A stretch of DNA of 64,000 nt from Neospora caninum Liverpool (lineage: Eukaryota > Apicomplexa > Conoidasida > Eucoccidiorida > Sarcocystidae), in NCBI RefSeq assembly GCF_000208865.1, contig NC_018398.1, forward strand, positions 3,478,769-3,542,768, in the 5' to 3' direction. The notes beneath the pieces are model-generated. The model searched no databases. It was not told the origin of the DNA and was given only the letters and a program-made list of their open reading frames with translations. The translations under genes were made by a program, and so were the position numbers. Below are positions 48,301 to 64,000 of the stretch, piece by piece (within the stretch, counting starts at the first letter, position 1; every line of letters begins with the position of its first letter).

Positions 48301-50835
48301 TGTCAGAAAGGACGGAGTCGCCTGCGCTAGCGCGTACTCGGCGCCTGCCTTGTTCACAGAAAGCGGTATTGGCGGCGTTTCACTGGGACACGGCAACCGG
48401 TTGGAGACACTCAGGGCGGAGTGCGGACGTCGTGGAAGCACACAAAGGTCCCAAACCACAACTGGAACACTTCATTCTTTTGTGCTGGAGGTGAAAAAAA
48501 ACGATGCCAGTGCGCATGTACAGCTCGGGACCAAGCCGTAAGACAGGCCACAACGTGAAATTAGGTTCTGTATTTGTTCACCAGGCACGCGCGACACCGA
48601 GAAGCCATGTGGTACAGAATCGTAAGCCCACGAAAGAGGTTCCAGAGGGAGCGGCGAGTATAAGCCACTGAAGTTGTTCTTCTTGACACTCCGAGACGCG
48701 TATGATGAGTTTGAGAGCGAGTATATAATTTTCGGGGGAAACCACTATAGAGCCACTTTATTCTAGGTGTCAGTTCACGGAACACGAATTACACAAAATT
48801 TTCGCCAGCCTCGTTGTCCGTTTGTGGCACGCGTGTCTTAAATCTTTTCCGTCGAATCTGTTGGGCGGAACGGGCCGACAAGTCCAATTGTTAGAGCACA
48901 CTTGGGGCGAGGAACTTCCGGCGCGCCTCAGCAGGAGTCCCCCTTTCTCCCCCTTGTAGAATGCGTATGCGACTGCGGTGGAGTTTAGGGTATGCGGGGT
49001 TGCGACGGTTCGCCGCAAGTGAGGGGCCCTCGAGTGTCTGGGGTGACGACGACTTTCACCTTAGAACATATGCCCCTTGCTTATTCCCGGACAGAAAACC
49101 GCACGCTACCGGTGGGTCGTAAGCGGCCGGCACCCCAACAGTTGTTACCGAAACGGAAGATCCGTCCTCTGTGACACACATCCCGCTGTAACTGCGAGAT
49201 TTCTCCGCGTTCGCGGGTCCGGCGATGGTTGCGAATCGGCAAGTCTGTTCTCTCCGGTCGACAAAGCCCCTCGTGCCAAGGAGGACAACAAATGCACAGG
49301 TGTGGTGTCATCCCGAAGCAGCGCCAATGAATGCTCTTTCCAGGACTGGCCAAATCGTTTCGTGTCCGGGTGTCCTTTTTTCCAGGCGGCCGTTCAAATT
49401 GGCTGCGCAGACAAGTCATCTCAAGTGAACGCTCCAGAATTCCGGTCATTTCGTCTCCATCACGCGTACTGAGCGAGCAGACGTGTAAGGCAACGATCTG
49501 CGATTCCTGACGAAATGCTTCCGCTGCTGTTGCTGAAAAAGCGCTCAGTAAAAACCGACGTGTGTCCCGCCGGCGGCTCAGAACGGGTCTCAATTCTACT
49601 CGAGAGCTTCGTTTTCCGGTTGGATGGCGGCCAGCCTTGTGTGGGTAAGGAGGATGGTCAACACTATTTGTTCGAATTCTAAACCTCAGTGTGTCGGGAA
49701 CGAAAGCACACCGCCTTCCTCGGCTGCGCTGCTTGACGACTCTGCAGACACAGCTGCGTGCGCTCCGGCGTTCCTAAGAAATGCCGTAGATGCGCCAGCC
49801 CTAGAACAGCGTCTTCGTGGTCCTTACGAGCCCCTCTTTGCATGCGCACTCGCAGGGCCAGTCCCGTTTTGTCTGCGCTTATCCCGGCGGAAAGCGCCAC
49901 ACACGGGCGGTTTTCTTTTCGGGGTAGACTGCGAAGAACGCGGAGCCTACCCCACGTTACCGGTCAACTTGACGCGTCCGTGGGAATGAAAGGCCCGTGA
50001 AGACGTACTCAAAATTGGCGATCTCATTCGACAGAGTTGAGGCACTCCGACAACGTGTCGCGACAGCAGATCGCGGCAATTTTCTCCAGTATAGAAAGTA
50101 CACGCCTCTCAGTAAAGGAGATCGAAAATGGAACTGCCATGTGGCGGCCAGCTCATTCAGACTTGAATATAAGCATTCGTACATCTCGCTGTACGATTTT
50201 AAAACCAGTTTTGTTCAGATGTCGCGCTCTATCTACATCCAGCTAGTTGGGGTGAGGCCACGTGATGGTGATCCGAGTGTCCGTCACGCTCCAGTACTCC
50301 GCGAGAATCTGTCGCAGTTCACGAGAAATCTTTTTCATCGCATCGAAGCTGAGATGGAGCGTCTCTCGGGTTCTTCAGTGGAGACAAAAACACACGGCAA
50401 GAACGTCCACCAGGCCTAGAACTTTCAACGGACTTTCGCCGCCGGTGACACGCGCGCAAACCCGAGGATTGGGGGCGACTCCCCTCGTGTTGCCGCACAC
50501 TGCCGAGGAGACCCCTAATCCTAGCATCGGATGACCCTAATATACACGAACAATTATGTAGATGAAATGCGAAGTTTCACAGTGTAAGAATAAGCTATTC
50601 CTGCATATATACACCTGCGCAGCGTTCGCATCCGACGGGAAGTTTGACTGACTGGAGACAACGGGGCAGAGGGAGTCGAGCTACAAGATCGACGCCGCGC
50701 CAGGTGGGGCACCGGACCGGGAAATCCCCGATTTCGTTTCAAGCAAAGCAGGCAGAGAAGTGGTGAATGCGGTGAAAAGGCAAAGGTCGCGACGATAGGA
50801 TCACGCCTTCAACGAAAACGCGGCAAAGAAAGAGC
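48301..50835. other. Region between the unresolved coding stretch and the helical-repeat gene
   Basis: Open frames on + at 49624-49989 and 49997-50419 and on - at 49081-49593 are the largest. The + frame at 49624 begins ATGGCGGCCAGC and meets a good donor (TGG|GTAAGG) after seven codons, but no matching exon was found. The right end is the 3' flank of the gene that stops at 50836. Nothing firm can be called. Confidence 0.4.
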
Positions 50836-53800
50836 TCAGCGGGTGCCGGACCCGCTTCGGTTCTCCTGCTGAAACTGGAGCCCCAGAGAGGCGCAGATCT
50901 CGGCGGCAACTTCCTGTTGGGCCTCCGTCAAATCATACCTGAAAACAAAGAGAAACGCGCCAGAGAACACGAAATCGACTGAAATGGAAACCCGCCAAAA
51001 ATGAAACTTACGCCCCCGCCTGACACCTACCAGATCTCGCTGCCAATGCAACCCGCAGCTGTACATACAGCGCACACGCCGCAGGCTTTTCTGCAACGCC
51101 CATCTCTTGGAAGCCTAATTTGATGGCCTATCGACCTCTGAGTGTCATATTTCATATATGCCGAAACATATGAACCTATATTCATATTTGAAGAAGCAGG
51201 GAAAGGGCCAAACACGCGGTTGAAACTGAGCCCCCTCGGCAAACACGAAGTATCTCTGCATGCAGCGCCGCACTGGTTCCTCGCTCCTCGTTTTTCCGAT
51301 TGTCCTCTCTTTACCGTTTCATGTCGAGAAGGTGAGCGACTCTGGAGATGATCGCACCTCCCTGGACGCCGAGGCCACTGAGTGCTCTAAGAAGATGAAT
51401 GTACGACGCCGCTGAGAGTGCCTGCAGACGCGATTCCCCTGCTGCGTCTCGGTCGTCCAAAAACGACTCGTCTTGCTGGTCAGGCAAACACACCTGTCCC
51501 ATTTCATCGTCCGCAAAGAGGAACTGGATCGAGAGATCGGATCCATCGATGTCTTTCGGATCGAAACGGTGTCTCTCGTCAGCCGGTTGAGATGCGTTCG
51601 AGGCCGGAAGAGCCGAGACGGAATCGAACCCGGTCAGGTACCTGCAGAGCGCGGCAATAAGCGCCTGACGCTCTTCAGTCACTTTTGGTCGCATCTGGGC
51701 GTGCCTGAGGGACAAACAGAAGAAACGAAACAGAGATGAAAGAGGGAACCAGATTGAAAGAGGAGTGAGGAGACACGAGAGCAAACGTCGCACCCGAAAG
51801 AGCACGCGAGAGAGAGAAAACATCGCAGCACCAACAAGGAGAAACGGAACCCCAAACCTTACAAAAAGACACAAAAGCTGAATGCGCACAGGGTAACAGC
51901 GAAAACAGAAACCGCAGCGCGACAAAAGGGAGAAACATAAAAAACTCCGGAGCGGCGCCGGCCCGCCTCAGGGCTGTTTTGAAAGAAGGAAACCGTGGAG
52001 AAAGATGGCATGCGAAAAAGATAAAGTGTTGCTTGGCCCCGCCTCTCTCTCTCTTTACCTGACAAGGGAGACAAGAATTCGCAGCGAGCTCTCTGGCGAG
52101 AAGAACGCCTGTTCAGCTGTCGCCTCTTCCTCGACGCGCCGAAGAATTTCGTCCACGCCCACCAGCAGCTTCTCGTCTCTGAAAAGAAAGAATCGTCGAC
52201 AGTTTATACGTTTGTTGATATTGACTCTGTGCTTATGGCCAATCGAAACGGTTTTCTTGTCCGGTCGTTTGTACCCTGCCAAACAGATTCTCTAAGCGCA
52301 GGCTGAACCCAAGAGTCCGCTTCACTTCTCAAAGAGATGCCGTCCACACATATAGAAACACCACGTCATTCCACCGACACATGAAGGCACGCAAACACTT
52401 GTTATGGACACACACGGCTGCCGGTGCGCATTTACAGAAACATACACGCACAACCGAATTCCACGCGCGTACACATCGAAATACGCAGGTAGAAAAGCGT
52501 GGTGATATATACGTGTGTACACGCGCCTGTAGAGACCGCTACACACACAGCTACACAAATGCGTGCATAATTTCATGCAGAGACAGAACGGAGGGTAGCC
52601 ACACGTGGGCGAATACATCGGGATGCAGCGACTTCCGAGGCGTGTCTAGGCAAAACCGAGAAAGCTAAACAGAAAAACCCTTCCAACCTGGGAGAAGAGG
52701 CTGCGAGTCGCGTGACGCTCTCCAAGAGCCGAGACAGTTGCTCTTGGTCGAAGAAGTACAATCGCAGAATCGCCTGGGCGACAAGAGCCTCTCGGAACTC
52801 CGCGGAAGAAAGGGAAAAACAGAGATCCAGGTGTCGCTGGAGAAGACACACAGCAGCCAGCAGCCATGAATGGAGGTGATGATGCAGAATCGCTTTGATT
52901 TTTTGGAAGAAACTCGCAAAAAAATCCCTTCGCGAAAGAGCCGGCAGATAGGCAGACCCACGAAGACAACGCCACAACACCCCAGAACGCTGGAAAGCAA
53001 GGTTATCGGTGCCGGTGTCGCGCCGTCGATCTAACCACGCAGGTTGCGTCTCTCTCTCTTTTCTCATCACCGCACCTACCGGCGTTTTCTCGCCGTTTTC
53101 TCTTTTTCGCGAAAGAAACTCTCGACGTGTCTTTTGAGGTACGACAATGTCTCTGTTGATTCGTTCTGAGTTGTCGCGCATTTGTCAGTCCCACCTTCGG
53201 GTGGCCCGGTTCTTCATTTGTATTTCGCGTTGTCTCGCTCACTCTGCGGATCTTTGTTTTTCCCACTTGCATCTCTCTCTGCGGCGGGATATAGCCACGT
53301 GTGCATCGACGCAGGCATCTGACCCTCGCTGTACAGGGACATGTGCATGCGTTCCTTACACATGCACGTGCGCTTAGCGCTTACGAGCAGAGACCGACCT
53401 CCAACGAGTCCGCATGCAATCTCTTCGGAAGAGACACAGGCAACCTGCCTCGTGCACTCACCAAAAAAACAGTGAGATGCGTCGGCGAGGCTTCTTCGAG
53501 CCGCGCATGCATCAAGCGACTTGTGTCCTCGGCGAGGCTCCGCAGTTCTTCTTTCTTCGTCTCCTGCATTCAAAGGAGACACTCACACTGCACGCATTGG
53601 CACGTGCCCACATTCTACGAGAAGCTGGAATCGAATTTCCGCTCAACAAACGTTTCACTAGATACACGGGAATACACGCACATATATATATATATATATA
53701 TGGAAATATATGTGAAAATATGTAGGGAAATATATGGATATGTATGGTCGCCATGTGGGCATGCATATAAATGTGTTTACATAGAGAGCCAGGAGACGGA

Positions 53801-56800
53801 AAGGAGAAACATGAGGTTTTTAGGAGACAGGCATGCGAGGGGGACGGGAGGAAACAGAAGTGCGACAAAGAGAGGCGGGAGAGGATCCTGGTCATGCAGG
53901 GTTGTCTCTTTCTCTGACATTTGGGTCTGCTCTTTTGTTCACTTTCGCGTTTGCTTCTCTTTTTCACGCTTGATAATTTACCAAAGAGGCCACCGCCGCC
54001 GAGGCTGCTGCGCTATGGAGACGCGCCAGAGTAGACACATCAGCGAGAGGGAGAGAAGACTTCACAGCTGCCAGTACGGTCGCCTGAGAGGACGGAGAGG
54101 CAAAGAGAGGAGAGAACGAGGAAAGGAAATCAAGAAGAAGAGCGGAAGAGAGGCAGACGCAGAAACAGAGAGAACGAAAAAAAGAAAGAGAGACGCGAGA
54201 AAGAAAGAGAGACAGAAAGAGAAAGACAGAAAGAGGGAGACAGAAAGAGGGAGAGAGGCATGGCGAGAGGAGAGGACGCGACGGACAGGACGCGAACGGG
54301 AAGACCCGAGAAAGACACACGGAAGCAAAGACAGCAGAGGAAGAAGGGACAACACAGACAGCTAAGGACTAGCGGGAGAAGGCGAACGGCACCGCGAGAA
54401 AAGCGTGAAGGACAGAGGAAAGATGGAAGGCACGAGAACTTACAAGAAGAGGAGGCAAAAGGTCTCGGCACCGCGGATGGAGAGACGAGGAGGCAGATGA
54501 AAGTTTCACGAGAGCAAAGAGCGCGCGGGAGAGATCCTCTGGTGTACAGGCACCGAGTTGGTCTCCGAGGCCTGGGAACAGGAAAGGGAAGAGAAGGGAA
54601 ACAAGGCCGTGCGGACGCGTCGCGCACAGAGCGAGGAAGCAAGGTTTTCACTGCACGCGAAGAACGGGACAGAAAACCACGCACGGGCAATGGGGCAAGT
54701 GCGAGGGCTGATAAGATTGAGGCGAATAAAAATGAACTGATCTCGAGACTTTTAAATAAATTAAGTAAGCGCGAAGGCATGTCCAAGACGGACGTACAGT
54801 TACCTGGTCCTGGAAAGGCAAAACAGATAACGAAAACGTTGACGGAAAGTAAGGATACACCCGACACAGCCTTACGCTTGAGAAGGTCCGGGAAGAAGAG
54901 ACGGCTCGGAGCTGTGCGCGCCAGGACGGCTGCGTAGAGAACCTTGCAGATGCTCTCGGGGGACAGCTGGCCGCGGTTGTCATCGACTCTGAGGAAACCA
55001 GACCAAACAGTAACGCGCCTATTCAGTCAGGGCGCGTCCAATCGTGTCTCGCGTTGTCTCTCTTTTCCGTCTTATTCACGTCTTCTTGTCGTTTCGCTGG
55101 AGCTGCAGGTATCTTCAAGTCTGTGTTCGCCCCGGTACGCGTCACGCCTCAAAGGGGGGAGGGGGGGGGAAGGCGAGTCAGATTCGTCTTTTCGACTGAA
55201 GAAAAGAGTTTGGAAAAGACCGAGAGACACACAACGCGGAAACGACGGCCTACCCGGCACCGACCAGTCACCCGGCAAGATACACGAAAATCTCCCATGT
55301 CAATGGAGAAACATGGACAGACTCGTGTAACGACACACATACGCATATGCTTACATAGACATATATAGATATGCATATAATGTGCACATAATATACATGT
55401 ATATATGTACATGTATGTATGTACATGGCTACCCACGTATGCATATGTGCCTGGACATAGAGAGCACGAAATCAACCGATCCTACGAGTCCACGAAAAGT
55501 ACATCTGTGTGTCGATACTCATTTGTCTGGGTTTTTCTCTCCTTTCCACGCGCCTTTCTGTCGAGCGTTGGTCCTCACCTTTCTAGACACCTGAGCAAAC
55601 CCCTCGTGAGGGTGCTTTCTCTGTTTTTCAACATTTCCGTTTCCGCTGCGACTGCGTCTGCGGCGCGTGCGGCGGCCTCAGTGAGAGCGACGCTGTCTCT
55701 GTTCTTGCGGCTCAGGCGCTCGTCTCTTTCGCTCGCCTCTCTCTCCGCGTCGAACTCTCGCCCTCGGCGCCTCGGCGCGCCTTTCTCTGCGCGGTGCACT
55801 GCCTGGACAAGCGGGGCGAGGAGCGAGAGGAGGAGGAGAGCCGAAGGAGGCGCGTAGACACTCGGTTCTCTGGCACGGAGCAGGGGCGAGGCGCAGAAGA
55901 GGTCGGACGCGTGTCGAGAGCGGCGTTCCGTTTCCGGTTTCCTCGCATGCGCATCCAGAAGCGGGGCGTTGATTGCATCCCGCGCAGCCGCGAAAGCCTC
56001 CATGGCCCTCGCGAGGGCGACCGGGGAAGTTACGTTCAGCGTTTGGCGTTTCCCCTGGATGAGGAGCATGGCGAGACTCTGCAGCAGAGCTGCGTGTCGC
56101 TCCTGGGCAGCGAACACGAGGAGATGCGCCAAGTCGCAGAGCTCCTCGGCGTCGCTTTCGGCCCCACGAAACTGGACGAGGAGCGCGACGTGCCGAACGA
56201 GACTCGCGACGAATCTCGGGTGCCTATACACCGCAGGGAGGCCTGGCCGGAGCGCCTCCATCAAGACGAGGCAGTCCGGCAACATCATGCGCGGGAGTCT
56301 CGTCTCCACCCTTCCGAGCAGCGTGCAGACGACGCTTCGCTCCGCAATTCCGGCCTCGGCGCAGCCTCGAAACAGGAACGCGAGGGCGGTGTCCGTCGCA
56401 TCCGCCGCCGTCGCCGCAGCCTGTCTCCCCAGAAGCAGCAACAACGTGTCCAGATGCTGCGGAAGGTGTACAGGCGAGAAGGACGGAGGAGCCAGAGCAG
56501 CCAGGGAAGGCGTGGGAGGCGCGCGGCGCTCGGAGACGCTGTACGGCGAAGGCGAGGTTGCGACGTTCGCGAGGACGACTGCCAGGGTGCTTGCGTCCAT
56601 CTCGTTGATGTACGCGTGTCCGCCGCGCAGCGGCAGACTGAGCAAGTCCGGGAAGCCCATGAAGAGCGCGGAAGGCTGCGTCGCGCGTTCGCGCCACCAC
56701 TCGTGCTCAGGGTGGAGTTTGTGGGGCGAGAAGCGCTCAGAGAGCGGGCGCGGCGTGAAAATCTTGTTGTGCTGCTTCGCCCACGTGCGCTTCGACGGCG

Positions 56801-57332
56801 GCGTGTACCCGCGAACCGCCAGCAGCGAGGCAGGCGAAGGAACAGGCGCAGACGGGACGCCGGGACGGCCGGCAAAGCGGGGAAACGACTGAGGAAATGA
56901 AACCCCAGAAAAAGAAGAACACGAAGAAGAGAAAGAGGAAGAAAAAGCGGACGAATAAGAGGAAGAACCCGAGGAAGAAGACGAAGAGGAAGAACAAGGG
57001 GAAGGAGAGAAGGGGAGTCTTTGTTTTGTTCTCGAAGTTTTTTCACAGGCAGGCGACTCCAGAGGCGTTGCGTGGCCGGAGCATGCACGTGGAAGAGAAA
57101 GCGCCGAACGCGAGGCGGGAGAATAACAAGGGGAAGAAACAGAAGGAAGGAGACAGGAAGAAAAAGAAGAAAGGAGACGTCCGCGGATCTCCACGCTGCG
57201 AGAAGGACAAGACGAACACGGGGGAGGAAAGGTCGTCTCTCGGTTTGTTCTGCTCCAGGCACACACAGAGCGTACCCTCGCAGAGGGTGCCTCCCTAGCC
57301 CTCTTCGTTCCTATCTGGAAAACGGTCTCCAT
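50836..57332 (-). CDS. Large alpha-helical repeat protein, probably organellar
   Basis: Nine exons: 55579-57332, 54876-54988, 54444-54571, 53982-54083, 53462-53563, 52688-52989, 52059-52178, 51315-51704, 50836-50938. Every join keeps phase (2,1,0,0,0,2,2,2), giving 1037 aa. Residues 1-150 are Arg/Ser/Pro-rich with a Ser run (about 110-143), as in coccidian organelle-targeted or disordered leaders. From about residue 190 the chain is almost all amphipathic helices of about 30-40 residues, such as MDASTLAVVLANVATSPSP, LSPESICKVLYAAVLAR and CTPEDLSRALFALVKLSS. This is the look of FASTK-like/heptatricopeptide (HPR) or related RNA-binding helical repeats of apicomplexan mitochondria. No RAP domain or catalytic motif was found; the C-terminus is LTEAQQEVAAEICASLGLQF plus a short tail. 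The gene structure is well supported, the function only inferred. Confidence 0.82.
53683..53702. repeat. (TA)n microsatellite in helical-repeat gene intron
   Basis: A pure TA run followed by degenerate GGAAATATATG units. It lies in the intron between exons 53982-54083 and 53462-53563. Confidence 0.85.
54115..54265. repeat. Purine tract (GAAAGAGAGAC-type), pyrimidine on the gene strand
   Basis: A GA-rich simple-sequence tract (repeated AGAAAGAGAGAC and AGAAAGAGGGAGAC units). On the - strand, where the helical-repeat gene is read, it is a long CT tract that ends about 30 bases before the acceptor at 54084. Confidence 0.85.
55355..55440. repeat. Degenerate TACATG/TATA repeat
   Basis: Alternating TATA, TACATG and TATGTA units within the first intron of the helical-repeat gene (54989-55578). 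Confidence 0.7.
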
Positions 57333-59168
57333 TTTTCTTCACTTCCCATAAACCGTTCCTTTTTCCTCTCTCACCGTCGTACATGTTTATATAGATCCGC
57401 CAGCTTGGCTGCCTTCTCCACTCTCTCTTTTCCCCTTTGTAGTTCTGTTCTGCGTGGCGTTCCTCTCTTTGCCTCCTATCTTCTTTTCTTTTCCCTCTTT
57501 TCTCTCTTTTCCCTCTTTTCCCTCTTTTCTCTCTTCACGCTTCTCTTCTCGGCCACGTGCCCAACGCGCGCTGCTCGGGAGATTCACCCCCCGCCAGTCC
57601 CCCCTCCACGATGGGATCCCCTTGGCGCAAACAGACGCGCGAATTTCGAGAAGCGACGCAAAACCGCGGCTGAAACACCAGAGAAAAAGGCCTAAAGTGG
57701 AAGAGTTTTTCGTTTCTCGCCGTGCATGCACTTTCGTGTGTGCAAAAAAGTGCCCGTCTCCGCGCAGCCGCACATGCGCGCGCGCCTCTCTCCTCGCAGC
57801 TGTCTCCTCTCTTTCTTCCTCTCTTTCTTCCTCTCTTTCTCTCTCTCTTTCTCCCTCTCTCGGTTTCCTTTGAGAGTCTGCCGAGAGCCATAGACACTGG
57901 CTGCGACTTCTGCGGCCTTTCGGGGAGAAGACGTCTTTGCGAAAAGACAAAGGCGCCTTGGCTAGACAAAAGAGCTTTCCGGTTTCGCCGCGAAAACGTG
58001 CAGCCGAACAAGTCGCGAGAAAAGAACCCCTTCTTCCGCTGGGTTCCTGCGTGGATGACGTGAGTGAATCTTTCTCTAGGTTTTTTTAGAATCTGCGCTG
58101 CGCTATCAGAAAGAGCTCCTGAGAAAAAGAGAAAACTCTCTGCTTCTCGCAAGCGTATACTTTGTCGGGAAAAGGCGATTTTTCCCGCGTGCCTCGCCGA
58201 GTCGCGAAAAACATTCGTGGCAGGTCCGGTCCTCTCGCGCGTGCGGTTTTTTTGTGACGCGTTTCGGCTGAACTTTTTTCCTGGCTTTTTATTTTAAACG
58301 CGCTCGCTTTCGGACGACGCAGACACTCTCTCGCACAAATCGCCCCTGTCCTTCCTTTCCTAGTGTGGCGAGAACGCGAACTTTAAAAACGCGCGATATC
58401 GCGCCGTATATGATCTGTCGCACGTTGTCTCCAGCGGAACGAAAACCGACGGCGACTTGTCACGGCGTTTTCCGGGAAAATCGCCTTTTTTTCCCGGAAA
58501 AGCCCACACAAACTGGTCTACCGTCGGCTTCTCGCGTTTTGTGTGAAAAACTTTTCTCCGCAGTGGCGCGCTCTCTCGGACGCTCCTCGCGTCCCTCCTT
58601 TTTCCATTTGAAAGCAAAAGACCTTCCCGAAAAAGCAAAAAAACGGATAATCTCTCTCCTGGGGAGAGGAGAGAGAACGCCGGGACTTCCCTCTCTTGTT
58701 CCCCTTTTCTTCGTCGAGGGCGACGTTCCAAAACGGTTTTAGAGAGTCGCTAGATCGTATAGCTTTCCACTCCCGGCTTCCCTCTCGTGCTCGCTTTTCC
58801 GTCTCCAGTTTTCCTTTTTGCCCCGTCTCTTTTTGTCTTCGTTCACTTGCCTCAGCGACCTAAATCCGTGCCTCTCTCTGCACTTGTTTACACGCCGCGT
58901 CTCCGGCGACGAGAAAGAGAGAAAGAACAGACTAGAGACGACCGAAGAAATCCTTCCCTTCCTCCTTCCCTCGTCTCTGCGTCTCGCCAAAGCAGGCGGG
59001 CGTCTGGAGGCTCGGCCCTCACCTTTGCTGAAAAGGATTTTTTCTTTCAAAAACCGCCCACCTTTTTAATAACGCGCCGGATCGAAGGAAAAACGGCTCT
59101 TCACGGGGCTGTAGATGCGCTACGGCAGGCGTCTCCTATCGCCTCTCGGCGTTTTCGCTTTTGAAAAG
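57333..59168. promoter_or_regulatory. Shared divergent upstream region with CT tracts
   Basis: About 1.8 kb separates the start codons of the helical-repeat gene (-) and the i-AAA protease gene (+). It contains two CT simple-sequence tracts (about 57470-57535 with CTCTTTTCC units and about 57807-57866 with CTCTTTCTTC units). Short GGGAAAA/TTTTCCCGG-rich inverted-looking patches occur around 58110-58200 and 58465-58500. The right part is pyrimidine-rich up to the protease start. No coding exon was supported. Core promoter positions cannot be fixed from sequence. Confidence 0.45.
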
Positions 59169-63560
<4,392 letters not shown>

Positions 63561-64000
63561 GTCCGTTAAAGCGCGTTGGCCCATCTGTGTCTCCTTTCTC
63601 TTCGTGAAAAGCTGCAGAATCAGCCGCTAATATACAATCATCCAAGATGTATTTATCTATCGCAGGTTCAGTCTAACGTCCCGCATTTCCTACGCGAGAG
63701 AGACACACGCCTCTCTCGTCGAGAAAAGGAAGGCCAGAAGAAAAAGTACTCCGTCTCTGCGTACAGACACAAGTCGGCGTAGATGCATAGGCACACGTAA
63801 TGGACATGGACAAATTCGAATACAGATGCCGATGCATTTCCTACGGAAATGCCTACCTCGTTAGAGGTGTATGTATATATATATATATATATATATGTGT
63901 GTTTATGTAAGCACATCTGCTCCGTGTAAACAAAAGCCTAAACAAATGATAACCTTTTGCTTCTCGCGAGAGGTCTTTTCCGGAGGATGTTTTTACGCGC
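63561..64000 (+). other. Partial YME1 intron running off the window
   Basis: This starts with the donor GTCCGT after the His-Glu codons. No exon able to continue the zinc motif (expected Ala-Gly-His) is present before the window ends. It contains a TA microsatellite at about 63870-63900. Confidence 0.7.
63870..63900. repeat. (TA)n microsatellite in the last partial YME1 intron
   Basis: A TA run of about 22 bases between GTATG and TGTGTG, inside the incomplete intron at the right edge. Confidence 0.85.

Noticed and set aside
53301..54365. 354-codon + strand frame rich in Arg/Glu/Lys
   Set aside because: It runs through the GA simple-sequence tract and is antisense to exons and introns of the helical-repeat gene.
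55794..56900. 368- and 307-codon + strand frames opposite the helical-repeat gene
   Set aside because: Antisense shadows of the first exon of that gene; no motif of their own.

Overview
The window reads as nuclear DNA of a tissue-cyst-forming coccidian (Apicomplexa, Sarcocystidae). It is about half G+C, its genes are split by many GT-AG introns, its introns and spacers carry (TA)n microsatellites, and it holds a complete RON2, the rhoptry-neck protein that anchors AMA1 at the moving junction. The RON2 AMA1-binding loop is very close to what I recall of Toxoplasma gondii RON2 but not identical, which points to a near relative such as Neospora rather than to T. gondii itself. That species call is inference. 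Gene models were built by hand: exons were joined only where GT-AG borders and codon phase agreed, and known families were recognised by motif.

Layout, left to right. (1) 2628-4975, +: RTRAF (hCLE/C14orf166) homologue, 4 exons, 285 aa. (2) 8017-16494, -: RON2, 11 exons, 1505 aa, convergent with RTRAF. (3) 21675-23681, +: protein with an ACDC-like C-terminal domain and no AP2 domain in the model. (4) 25406-26337, -: signal peptidase complex subunit SPC3, 170 aa. (5) about 26945-28052, -: exons resembling a START lipid-binding domain, with two adjacent in-frame stops. (6) 29928-31079, -: 3' end of a single-pass membrane protein gene of unknown family. (7) 36880-39779, -: 254 aa secreted orphan protein, 4 exons. 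(8) 43324-45751, -: ubiquitin-conjugating enzyme of the UBE2H/Ubc8 class, 5 exons, 231 aa. (9) about 45980-48300, -: coding-like but unresolved, perhaps a decayed gene. (10) 50836-57332, -: 1037 aa helical-repeat protein, 9 exons. (11) 59169 to the right edge, +: i-AAA protease (YME1/FtsH family), cut by the window end just inside the zinc-binding motif.

Functionally the window mixes housekeeping genes (RNA metabolism, ER signal-peptide cleavage, ubiquitin transfer, mitochondrial protein quality control) with parasite-specific ones (RON2, the secreted orphan, the membrane orphan, the ACDC protein). The helical-repeat gene and the i-AAA protease gene are divergent and share an upstream region of about 1.8 kb rich in CT tracts. 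The centre (16.5-43.3 kb) is gene-poor, and small lineage-specific genes are easiest to miss there. No rRNA, tRNA, CRISPR array, prokaryotic element or intact transposon was recognised.
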